Positions 24,843 through 32,341 of a stretch of 50,858 nucleotides of DNA are shown here, in pieces (the first letter of the stretch is position 1; each line of letters starts with the position of its first letter). This stretch comes from Caldatribacterium sp964426875. Lineage in GTDB: Bacteria > Atribacterota > Atribacteria > Atribacterales > Caldatribacteriaceae. The DNA lies in contig CAYRSB010000016.1 in the NCBI GenBank assembly GCA_964426875.1, positions 1-50,858 of the forward strand. The letters are read 5' to 3'. The position numbers and the translations under genes were made by a program. The notes beneath the pieces were generated by a model. The model was not told where the DNA came from and made no database searches. It saw nothing but the letters and a program-made list of their open reading frames with translations.

Positions 24843-25430
24843 TCACTCCACACCAGTCTTGAAAAATGCGAAATGAGCACGAGGGAAAATCGCTTGCGCC
24901 AAGGCTTGAAGCGCAAGGCATCCCCTCCCCCGTGGGGGCAGAAAGAGTCGGAAAAAGGTCGATACGCGTGTATCCGAATTCCCCGGCAACATGTTTATGC
25001 CCAGCACGAAACTCTCCATTAAAATTATACCTGACTCGGAGCCGCTTCCTGCAATGGGGTAGGTGAAATTCTCCGCTTCTTTCCCGCTTCCAGACCATTT
25101 TTGTCGGAGCTTGGGCGTTGGCCCATCCTCCCCAAAATGGGCCATTGGTAACCAGGGGAACGTTTTCCCACCCCAAGCTCATGACCTCTGGACCTTTTCT
25201 ACTTCCCGGTCGATTATCCCCCGGGCAACAAACCTCCTTCTGAGGATCCAGAGACGAGTAACTTCGGCAAGAAGGGTGGAAACCATAGTGGCAATCTGGT
25301 GGGTGGCATTCCGGAGATTCTCTAAGGCCATTTCCCTCAACAAGATCCCCTCTTTGAGCTCTGGAACGATGCTTGTTACGGTGGCGGGACCCAAGTGGAG
25401 TTTTTGAGAAACAGTTGGACAACCTATCAT
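24843..25430 (-). pseudogene. Frameshifted, truncated ROK-family repressor
   Basis: Reading across frames on the minus strand gives a ROK (NagC/XylR) regulator in order. A winged-helix piece, VSQKLHLGPATVTSIVPELKEG, is near 25410-25350, with RGIIDREVEKVQRS then SLGWENVPLVTNGPFWGGWANA around 25220-25110. ENFTYPIAGSGSESGIIL is near 25080-25020, then GEFGYTRIDLFP, then RGRGCLALQALAQAI near 24930-24880. These match the ROK order: HTH, PG(I/V)VD, LGW.NVPL, G(T/S)G.G.GI, GE.GH, CGRRGCLEA. At least three frame changes are needed, and the last 80 or so residues are missing. It sits directly upstream of, and co-oriented with, the sugar operon it presumably once controlled. Confidence 0.78.
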
Positions 25431-25772
25431 CCCTACTCTATGGATATAGTGGGGGGACCCTTTTCAAATGCTCCCCTTTGTCCTCTTCCGGTGAAGTGTA
25501 GGCATAATTGTCGCTTCGTTTTGGTCCGAAAACCAACCCTGTCTCTTTTATACTCTAAACCCTTTTTAGTGTCAACTTCTGACATTCCTTGAAAGCAATC
25601 TCTTCAAGAGGGGATTGTTTCCTCGTGGTGGGTCCCTGTCTTGAAGTATGAAATAGCGGTCCCACGTGGGCGGATAGGTTCAAAGAGAAACGCCTGAAGC
25701 GGCCTTGTCTTTCCTGCCCCTCACGGTGACACCCTGGGGGATGCCATGGCCTCTTGCAAGGAGAAAAATTTT

Positions 25773-25813
25773 TGAACCCGTGGGTTCACTGTCTTTCCCC
25801 TGTATGCTATACT
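25773..25813 (+). promoter_or_regulatory. Promoter of the cobalamin-uptake operon, overlapped by a palindrome
   Basis: TTCACT (25785-25790), a 17-nt spacer and TATACT (25808-25813) with TGC before the -10 (extended -10) form a promoter just upstream of the riboswitch. The 16-bp inverted repeat TGAACCCGTGGGTTCA (25773-25788) covers the -35. It could be an operator or the end of a small repeat element beginning at AGGTTCAAAG near 25674. Confidence 0.6.
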
Positions 25814-25828
25814 GTTTTTGGTTTCGTT

Positions 25829-25980
25829 TCAGGTGGACTTGGTCCTTAATAGGGAAACCGGTGAGAATCCGGTGCGGTCCCGCCACTGTGACCGGGGAGT
25901 AAGGTGCGTGGCGCCACTGGCGAAAGCCGGGAAGGCGCACCAGGCGATGATCCGGAAGTCAGGAGACCTGCCTGAAGCGT
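25829..25980 (+). ncRNA. Cobalamin (AdoCbl-class) riboswitch
   Basis: Conserved cobalamin riboswitch core elements appear in order: GGGAAACCGGTGAGAATCCGG, then GCGGTCCCGCCACTGTGACCGG, then GCCACTGGCGAAAGCCGGGAAGG, then the B12 box GTCAGGAGACCTGCCTG (25958-25974). About 115 nt of CT-rich sequence follow before btuF. There, CTCTCCCCCCTCCTC can pair with the btuF ribosome site GGGGAGGAGAG, suggesting control by hiding that site when cobalamin is bound. The downstream genes encode a cobalamin importer, consistent with this control. Confidence 0.93.
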
Positions 25981-26095
25981 TTCCACCACTCTTCGCGGAA
26001 AGAGGAGGTGGGAAAAGTTGTCTGGACTCTGCCCCAGACAGTGAGGAATCCCTCCCTCTCCCCCCTCCTCTTCGCGACTTTGGGGAGGAGAGTGT

Positions 26096-27004
26096 ATGAA
26101 AGTTCTGCGAAGTCTCTTTTTTCTCTTCTTTCTCTTTGGCTTTGCCCTGAGTGCTTCGGGGCTTGAGGTCACCGACGATGTGGGGAGAACAGTCATCCTT
26201 CCTCGCCCTGCCGAGCGGGTGGTATCCTTGACTCCTGCAAACACTGAAATTGTCTTTGCCCTGGGAGCGGAGGAGAAACTCGTAGGGGTGACGACCTATT
26301 GTAACTATCCTGAAGAGGCGCAGGAGAAAGAGAAAATCGGCAACATCATTGAGGTAGACCTTGAAGCGGTAGTTCGCTTACAACCAGACCTTGTCCTTGC
26401 TGGATCCCTGACACCTCCTGAAGTGGTAGAGAAGATCGAAAAACTCGGGTATCCGGTTTTTGTGTGCGACGCCAAAACCATTGCTCAGGTCATCGAAGAT
26501 GTGAAGAAGGTTGCTCTGCTTCTTGGAATGGACAGGGAGGGCAAAGCACTCTCCAAGACTATGGAGAGGGGGGTCGAGGACATCGTGAATGCGATTTCTG
26601 CTCTTTCGCAGAAGGAGCGTCCAAAAGTTTTCCACCTCATTTGGCATGACCCCCTCTGGACGGCAGGAAAGGACACCTTTATCCACGAGTTCATTGCCTT
26701 GGCAGGTGGAGAAAACGTCGTTTCAGACCTTACGGGTTACGTAACCCTCGATCTTGAAGAGCTTCTGCGACGCGACCCGGATATCATAACGGTGGTGAGT
26801 ACCCATGGAGGAGAGAACCTCCCCTACAACTTTGTCCTCTCGGATGAGCGACTCAAAAGCCTCAAGGCACTACAACATGGCAGAGTATTTGCGGTTGATG
26901 GGGATATGGTATCCCGGCCGGGGCCACGAGTGGTCGATGCCCTCAAGATCTTTGCCCAGATTATCCATCCTGAGGTTTTTGGGCCGTATCGTCCGGAGCA
27001 TTAG
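26096..27004 (+). CDS. btuF: Cobalamin/cobinamide-binding protein of ABC importer
   Basis: A 302-residue class III (helical backbone) periplasmic binding protein with signal peptide MKVLRSLFFLFFLFGFALSASG. EVTDDVGRTVILPRPAERVVSL, TPANTEIVFALGAEEKLVGVTTYCNYP and LEAVVRLQPDLVLAG are standard BtuF/FepB motifs. Heme or siderophore could fit on sequence alone; the upstream cobalamin riboswitch makes a corrinoid the likely ligand. ATG 26096 has GGAGGAGAG before it, probably sequestered by the riboswitch platform. It is separated from btuC by an opposite-strand small gene. Confidence 0.9.
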   Translation: MKVLRSLFFLFFLFGFALSASGLEVTDDVGRTVILPRPAERVVSLTPANTEIVFALGAEEKLVGVTTYCNYPEEAQEKEKIGNIIEVDLEAVVRLQPDLVLAGSLTPPEVVEKIEKLGYPVFVCDAKTIAQVIEDVKKVALLLGMDREGKALSKTMERGVEDIVNAISALSQKERPKVFHLIWHDPLWTAGKDTFIHEFIALAGGENVVSDLTGYVTLDLEELLRRDPDIITVVSTHGGENLPYNFVLSDERLKSLKALQHGRVFAVDGDMVSRPGPRVVDALKIFAQIIHPEVFGPYRPEH

Positions 27005-27275
27005 GGGCTTCGGCCTCAAGGAGCTGCCATTCGGCATAGCCATCTTTCCGGAATGATACTCTCTGGCCTACAAGGACGACGCGCTCTTTCTGTGGGTGGG
27101 TTTTCAAAGTTATGTAAGCCCGAACAATATTCGCTACCGTGGCTTCCTGGAGGGTGAGGTAGGAACCGTTGGCAAGGACAAGAGTGGTGCGGAGATGTCT
27201 GTGTCCCTTGGGGACCTCGACGATGACAGCCTGTACATCCTCGTTGCGCAGAACGATCTCTTTTTCCTCTTTCAT
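26961..27275 (-). CDS. Hypothetical protein encoded antisense between btuF and btuC
   Basis: A 104-residue basic protein of no family I recognise, with alternating beta-rich segments (VQAVIVEVPKGHRHLRTTLVLANGSYLTLQEATVANIVRAYITLK and RVVLVGQRVSFRKDGYAEWQLLEAEAP). It has a plausible start (GAGGAAGGGAAGAAGG before ATG 27275). Its 3' end overlaps btuF by 44 nt on the opposite strand. It lies inside an otherwise co-directional importer operon. The ribosome site and balanced composition argue for a real gene, but I have no homology evidence. Confidence 0.55.
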   Translation of the reverse strand: MKEEKEIVLRNEDVQAVIVEVPKGHRHLRTTLVLANGSYLTLQEATVANIVRAYITLKTHPQKERVVLVGQRVSFRKDGYAEWQLLEAEAPNAPDDTAQKPQDG

Positions 27276-27307
27276 CCTTCTTCCCTTCCTCTCAGGAGAG
27301 TATAATC

Positions 27308-28318
27308 GTGGCCATGAAAAGAGGAAAGCGAAAAAAGACGATTTTTCTCCTCGCGAGCTTCGTGGCCTTCCTTGGACTTAGCGTGTTCTTTGCCCAGGGA
27401 GTGGGGCGAGGGCAGTACAGCGTTTGTGATTCTTTAGCACTTTTTGGCCTCCGAGGACTTTCTCCCACCGAGCGGACCATTCTCTTTGCCATCCGTTTAC
27501 CTCGAATTCTCCTCTCTGCCCTTGTGGGAGGAGGGCTGGCCCTTTCAGGAACTGTTCTTCAGGGACTTTTTCAGAATCCCCTTGTCGACCCCTATGTTCT
27601 TGGGGTGAGCTCAGGGGCAGCCTTTGGAGCAGTTGTGGCCATGGTTTCCCATGTGTACTTTGGCCTTTTCACCGTGCCCCTCTCTGCCTTTTTGAGTGCC
27701 TTGGGAACAGCCTTTCTTGTTTTTCGCCTGGCTCAGGTGGGGCGGCGAATGCCTCTGGAGGTACTCTTGCTTTCGGGGCTCGCAGTGGGGTTCTTCTTTT
27801 CCGCTCTCATATCGCTGGTGATGTTCCTTTCCGGGGAAGACCTGCACCAGGTAGTCTTCTGGACCATGGGAGGGTTCTGGAACAGAGGCTGGCAGGAAGT
27901 ACGCATGGTTTTGCCCTTTTTCGTCGTGGGGATTCCGGTTCTTCTGTCTTTTGGGCGGGAGCTCAACGCCTTCCTTCTGGGAGAAAAGGTGGCCGAAAGC
28001 CTGGGGATTGATGTGGAAAGCCTGAAGCGGTGGCTTCTTTTTGTGGTGTCTCTTCTTGTGGCCAGTTGTGTGGCCACAAGTGGTGTAGTGGGTTTTGTAG
28101 GGCTTGTAGTGCCACATCTTTTACGTCTTCTGGGTTTTCAAGACCACCGGCTTCTTCTTCCTCTCTCTTTCGTGGGTGGAGGGATAGTGCTTCTTTTTGC
28201 CGATACTTTGGCTCGGAGCATCATCCATCCAGTGGAGCTCCCGGTGGGAGTGGTGACCAGTCTTTTGGGGGCACCTTTTTTCCTCTACCTTTTGCGTCGA
28301 AAAAAAAGGGGTCTATGA
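27308..28318 (+). CDS. btuC: Cobalamin ABC permease (FecCD family)
   Basis: A 336-residue polytopic permease with about ten hydrophobic helices. LPRILLSALVGGGLALSGTVLQGLFQNPLVDPYVLGVSSGAAFGA is the FecCD/BtuC signature, and GVVGFVGLVVPHLLRLLG, the coupling-helix region that contacts the ATPase, is present. GTG 27308 (AGGAGA 8 nt upstream) or ATG 27314 may be the start; a TATAAT at 27301-27306 could give a separate, leaderless transcript. It overlaps btuD by ATGA. Confidence 0.9.
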   Translation: MAMKRGKRKKTIFLLASFVAFLGLSVFFAQGVGRGQYSVCDSLALFGLRGLSPTERTILFAIRLPRILLSALVGGGLALSGTVLQGLFQNPLVDPYVLGVSSGAAFGAVVAMVSHVYFGLFTVPLSAFLSALGTAFLVFRLAQVGRRMPLEVLLLSGLAVGFFFSALISLVMFLSGEDLHQVVFWTMGGFWNRGWQEVRMVLPFFVVGIPVLLSFGRELNAFLLGEKVAESLGIDVESLKRWLLFVVSLLVASCVATSGVVGFVGLVVPHLLRLLGFQDHRLLLPLSFVGGGIVLLFADTLARSIIHPVELPVGVVTSLLGAPFFLYLLRRKKRGL

Positions 28319-29574
28319 CGCCGTACCTTGAGCTCAGAAACGTTTCTTTCTCCTATCATCCGGGAGAGCAGGTGATAAGTGGGATGAGTTTTTCCCTCGA
28401 GCAAGGGGACTTTGTGGGCATTCTTGGGCCCAATGGGTCGGGAAAGACTACCCTCTTACACCTTATTGCTCGCCTGCTTCCCCCCGATGAAGGAGCAATT
28501 CTCCTTGAGGGGAAAAGGATAGAGAGTTTTTCCCGAAGGTCATTCGCTCAGAGGGTGGCTGTGGTCTTCCAGGAGGCTCCTGGACGTCTCGATCTTTCCT
28601 GTTTCGAAGTGGTCATGATGGGGAGAATTCCCTACCTCTCCCACTGGCAAAGGGAGACAAAGGTCGACGAGGAAGCCGTAGAGTGGGCCATGCAGGTGAC
28701 TTCAACGCTTCCTTTTGCTGAAGAACCTTTCAGTGAGCTTTCGGGGGGAGAGAAACAGCGAGTACTCATTGCTCGAGCTCTGGCCCAAAAGCCGGAGCTT
28801 TTGCTTTTGGATGAGCCGACGAGTCATCTCGATGTGGTACACCAGATGGAAATTCTCTCCATTCTTCGGGAACTCGTCCGCATGGGCATAACCGTTCTGG
28901 GGGTATTCCACGACGTAAATCTTGTCTCGCAGTTCTGTGATAAGGCCCTCTTCTTAAAGGCGGGATTTCTTTTGCGTTTTGGCCTGATAGGGGAGGTAAT
29001 GCAGGAAGAATTCCTTCAGGAACTCTTCGGGGTTTCTTTCTCGGAGACTACCCATCCCTATTCTTTCCGCCCTTTCTTCATGCCCCTCTGGGGGGAAAGG
29101 ACAAAAAGAAGAAGAGCCACTATCCACGTCATCGGTGGAGGAGGGAGCGGAATTCCCATTATACGCCTGCTTCTTGAAGGGGGTTTTTCGGTGAGTGTAG
29201 GGGTGGTCAACGAGTTCGATTCCGATGAAGTGATGGCCACGCGTCTTGGCCTTCCAGTTATCAGGGAAAGGCCCTTTTCCCCTGTTGGGGAGGAGGCTTT
29301 TGAAAAAGCGCTTGAGCTTGTCCAGAGAGTTCAAGCGCTCGTTGTGACTCCGACTTTCTGGGGGTGGGGGAATGTGAGAAACCTCGACCTTGCTCTTTCC
29401 CTCTGCAAAGAGGGCAAGCCGGTTTTCCTCTTTCAGGAGTGTTTCCGGGAGGACCGGGACTACACGCAGGGGGAGGCAAAGAAAAAACTCGAGGAGCTCA
29501 TAGGATGTGGAGCAGAAGTTCTCGACCATCCCCGTGCCCTCCTTTTGGCCCTTTCCAAGAAGGGTGTGATATAA
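28315..29574 (+). CDS. btuD: Cobalamin ABC ATPase with fused C-terminal domain
   Basis: A 419-residue protein. Residues 1-250 are a FepC/BtuD-type ATPase: GPNGSGKTT (Walker A), FQEA (Q-loop), ELSGGEKQRV (signature), LLLLDEPTSHLD (Walker B) and VFHDVN (H-loop). Residues about 262-419 form an extra domain beginning HVIGGGGSGIPIIRLLLEGG, then VVNEFDSDEVMATRLGLPV and LVVTPTFWGWGNVRNL. This looks like a Rossmann-type glycine-rich nucleotide- or cofactor-binding fold, absent from ordinary BtuD. It does not resemble CbiZ amidohydrolase. ATG 28315 overlaps the btuC stop. Confidence 0.85.
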   Translation: MTPYLELRNVSFSYHPGEQVISGMSFSLEQGDFVGILGPNGSGKTTLLHLIARLLPPDEGAILLEGKRIESFSRRSFAQRVAVVFQEAPGRLDLSCFEVVMMGRIPYLSHWQRETKVDEEAVEWAMQVTSTLPFAEEPFSELSGGEKQRVLIARALAQKPELLLLDEPTSHLDVVHQMEILSILRELVRMGITVLGVFHDVNLVSQFCDKALFLKAGFLLRFGLIGEVMQEEFLQELFGVSFSETTHPYSFRPFFMPLWGERTKRRRATIHVIGGGGSGIPIIRLLLEGGFSVSVGVVNEFDSDEVMATRLGLPVIRERPFSPVGEEAFEKALELVQRVQALVVTPTFWGWGNVRNLDLALSLCKEGKPVFLFQECFREDRDYTQGEAKKKLEELIGCGAEVLDHPRALLLALSKKGVI

Positions 29575-29575
29575 T
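29567..29575 (+). promoter_or_regulatory. Extended -10 promoter overlapping the btuD stop
   Basis: TGA-TATAAT with no matching -35, 30 nt before the DUF4384 gene start. It would uncouple that gene from the riboswitch-controlled operon. Confidence 0.5.
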
Positions 29576-29604
29576 GCTTGCAAAAGGTGAAGGAGGAGAG
29601 AGTG

Positions 29605-31122
29605 GTGAATAAAAAAATTTTGGTTCTTCTTGTTGCGCTTTCTGTATGGTGCTTTTGGGGTGTAGCTTCGGCGCAAATCCTTTTCCGCTTTACCCTTCAT
29701 CCGCAGATTTACATCGAAATTCCTCGCTCGCCTGACATTATGATATCGGTGGACCGGGGGGAAGGAGCAACGTACAACATCGGTGACCCCATTGGTATTC
29801 GGTATCGGACGACGCGTGATGGCTATGTGAACATCGTCGATTACCTTCCCAGCGGTGATGTGCGGGTACTCGTGCGGAACCGTTTTGTCCGTTCGGGCAT
29901 TACTGAGATATATTCAGGGACGGTTTCCGGTCCTGGTGGAACGGAACGCCTGGTAGCGCTCCTCACCGCCGACCGGGTATCCGATGTAGACCTGGAGCGT
30001 TTTATTCAGGCACCGCACCAGGTAGGGAGGATATTCCGGGGTCGGTATGCCACGGGCCGGACACACTTTGAGGTCATTGCCCGGATGGAGGGAACGGTTC
30101 TTGTAATAGAGCCTTCCACCGTCCAATTGGGGCCGAGGAGTTCCCTGGTCTTCACTGCTACCCTTACTACCTCCTTGGGGAGGCCTCTTGAGGGTCAGGA
30201 GCTCATCTGGTCTGCAACTAGTGGATCCCTGGCTACACCAAGGACAGTGACCGGGCCGGGTGGGACCAGCCGGAATACCTTCACCGCTCCTTCTTTCTCT
30301 GGAACGGTCACGGTGAGCGTACGTTTTGAGGGAGATGTACGTCTTGCTCCTTCTTCGGCCTCGGCGACAGTAGAAGTGGGAAGGAGGATTGTCGGGACCG
30401 TTTTGAGTCTTGAACCACAGTCGATTACAGTGGGTCCGGGAGAGAGAGTGAGAATTGTTGCCCGTCTACGGGATGAGGAAGGCAATCCACTTTCTGGGAG
30501 AACCATAGAATGGGAGGTACCTCAGGGTACTTTGAGCGCCTCCTCAAGTGTTACCGATACCTCTGGAAGGGCTTCGGTGTTCTATACTGCGCCGAGCGTG
30601 CGTACCACGACACAATTTGACCTCGTTGCCCGCTTCCCTGGAAGTGCCCAGTTTGCTCCTTCAGAGGCTTCGATGAGCATAACTGTGGAGAGAGCAAGGC
30701 CGACGCTCTCTCAGGCACTCTTTTTCGTCGATTTTTCGGGGGAAACCCCCAAGCACAACGGGGACCGGTTGCGTTATCAAGGGAGGGTTATCTCAGGGGG
30801 CTTTACGGTAAATAATGTCTCCCTTCTTGAGATGCGTCGAGGGGAGACCCTGGAGTTTCGTTTCACCCCGGGAGGAAGACCAGAAGAGGGAGCTTTATAC
30901 TTTTGGGTTCAGGGTGACCGAAGAGGTTCTTTACGGGTAACCTTAAACGGCAGAGATTTTGGGACGGTAAAGGCCCGGGAAGGAATTCTTTCTCCCAGCA
31001 TGGAACAGAAAATTGCAGTCTTTGCGGAGGATCTTGTGGAAGGGACGAACATCCTTGAAGTGGTTGCGGAAGGAGATGGAACATCCCGGGTTCGCCTCCA
31101 GCGAATCGTTATAGCCTTTTAG
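29605..31122 (+). CDS. Secreted DUF4384 protein with bacterial Ig-like (Big-1) repeats
   Basis: A 505-residue exported protein. The signal peptide is VNKKILVLLVALSVWCFWGVASA. Residues about 45-150 are a DUF4384 domain (YNIGDPIGIRYRTTRDGYVNIVDYLPSGDVRVLV). Two invasin-like Ig modules follow, each with SSLVFTATLTTSLGRPLEGQ- or GERVRIVARLRDEEGNPLSG-type strands ending in a TFTAPSFSGTVTV-like motif. The last 130 residues are a beta-rich jelly-roll-like module ending in IVIAF. The chain is predicted to be an extended surface or periplasmic adhesive or structural protein. GTG 29605 has AGGAGGA 7 nt before it. Confidence 0.75.
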   Translation: MNKKILVLLVALSVWCFWGVASAQILFRFTLHPQIYIEIPRSPDIMISVDRGEGATYNIGDPIGIRYRTTRDGYVNIVDYLPSGDVRVLVRNRFVRSGITEIYSGTVSGPGGTERLVALLTADRVSDVDLERFIQAPHQVGRIFRGRYATGRTHFEVIARMEGTVLVIEPSTVQLGPRSSLVFTATLTTSLGRPLEGQELIWSATSGSLATPRTVTGPGGTSRNTFTAPSFSGTVTVSVRFEGDVRLAPSSASATVEVGRRIVGTVLSLEPQSITVGPGERVRIVARLRDEEGNPLSGRTIEWEVPQGTLSASSSVTDTSGRASVFYTAPSVRTTTQFDLVARFPGSAQFAPSEASMSITVERARPTLSQALFFVDFSGETPKHNGDRLRYQGRVISGGFTVNNVSLLEMRRGETLEFRFTPGGRPEEGALYFWVQGDRRGSLRVTLNGRDFGTVKAREGILSPSMEQKIAVFAEDLVEGTNILEVVAEGDGTSRVRLQRIVIAF

Positions 31123-31141
31123 GGGAGGAGAAACTTTTTCA

Positions 31142-32341
31142 GTGGTGGTAAAGTCCTGGCCGGAGGTTGTTCGGAGGCTTGCCCGTCTTTTCCCGCTGGG
31201 AGGAGACCACGAAGGCAACGTCCGGCGGATTCTTGATTTTGCTCTAACTATTTGGGAAGTGGCGGGTCTTCTTTATGTGGAGGGAAGTACCCGCCTTTTT
31301 GTGTCTCGAGGTTCGTGGTGGTTTGGGGCTATCCCCGAGAATGGAGGGTTTCTCTCCTCCTCAAGGGGTGAGGTGCGAGGGGTACATTTTTTGAGGTTTC
31401 CGGTGGCCTTGGGGGTGTATCTTTTTGTCTTCTTTGAAAAGAAAGGACGAATCTTTCCTCCCTCCACTTTGCGCCTTGTTCTCGGTCTCTTAGCTTTGGA
31501 GGAGAATTGGGCCAGGAATAGGAAAGAAAGACTTTGGCTTTTTGAAGAGAGTTCCGACTTTCTCTTTCTTCTCGATAAAGAGGGGTGTATTCTGGAAGTA
31601 AATTCTCGAGCAGAGAGAGTTTTAGGGTATAAGAGGGGAGAGGTCTTGGGGAGAAAGATTTTCTCCCTCATTGGGGAGGAGCCGTGGTGGATTCTCAAGG
31701 AGGGAGAAGCTGGTCTTAGAGGGGGATTGGAGCTCACTCTTTCAGGCAGAGAAGGACAGCCCCTCCATGTGGAGGCCGTGCTTTTGGAAGATACCCAGAG
31801 AGGGTGTTCTCTTCTTTTGCTTCGGGACATAGGGGACCGGAAGAGATACGAAGCAGTTCTTTCGCGCCTTGCCCTCTACGATCAGCTCACCGAGGTCTAC
31901 AATCGCCGGTTTTTGGAGGAATACCTGAAAAAGGAATTGGAGCGAGCCCGCCGGGAACAGTACCCCGTTGTTCTGGTCGTAGTGGATATTGATGCCCTCA
32001 AGTTGATCAATGACCGGTATGGACGTGTTTTTGGAGATGAAGTCCTACGGATGGTGGCTCGGGTGCTCCAGGGAATTCTCCGTTCGAGCGACGTGGTGGC
32101 TCGTTATGGAGAAGATGAGTTCGTCATCGTGCTTCCTGAAACGGAAGAGGGGGGTGTACTCCGAGTCATGGAAAGGGTGGTCCAAAGTCTTAGAGGCGGT
32201 CAAGTTATGGGTGAGCCCTTCCCGGTGCACATCTCGTATAAGGTGTGTGTTTGGGACGGCCAAAAGACGGTGAGTGAGCTTTTTCAAGAGATCGACCGGC
32301 ATATGTATGAGATGAAGAGTAAAAGGAGTGAACAGAGGTGA
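31142..32341 (+). CDS. PAS-GGDEF diguanylate cyclase-like protein
   Basis: A 399-residue cytoplasmic signalling protein. Residues 1-135 are an unrecognised sensor-like region. Residues about 136-240 are a PAS domain (SSDFLFLLDKEGCILEVNSRAERVLGY). Residues 250-395 are a GGDEF domain with VVDIDALKLINDRYG and the active-site loop RYGEDEFVIVLPET. The loop reads G-E-D-E-F, so the second Gly is Glu, while the inhibitory RxxD site (RSSD) lies exactly five residues before it. c-di-GMP synthesis is probable but the loop change should be tested. It overlaps the next gene's GTG by 4 nt, implying co-expression. Confidence 0.85.
   Translation: MVVKSWPEVVRRLARLFPLGGDHEGNVRRILDFALTIWEVAGLLYVEGSTRLFVSRGSWWFGAIPENGGFLSSSRGEVRGVHFLRFPVALGVYLFVFFEKKGRIFPPSTLRLVLGLLALEENWARNRKERLWLFEESSDFLFLLDKEGCILEVNSRAERVLGYKRGEVLGRKIFSLIGEEPWWILKEGEAGLRGGLELTLSGREGQPLHVEAVLLEDTQRGCSLLLLRDIGDRKRYEAVLSRLALYDQLTEVYNRRFLEEYLKKELERARREQYPVVLVVVDIDALKLINDRYGRVFGDEVLRMVARVLQGILRSSDVVARYGEDEFVIVLPETEEGGVLRVMERVVQSLRGGQVMGEPFPVHISYKVCVWDGQKTVSELFQEIDRHMYEMKSKRSEQR

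Noticed and set aside
24814..25422. A single 202-codon gene on the minus strand
   Set aside because: Only the middle of the frame matches ROK; the start and end are out of frame relative to the conserved motifs.
28315..29574. BtuD-CbiZ fusion
   Set aside because: CbiZ fusions are known with BtuD, but the extra domain here begins with a glycine-rich Rossmann-like motif and does not show CbiZ motifs that I can recognise.
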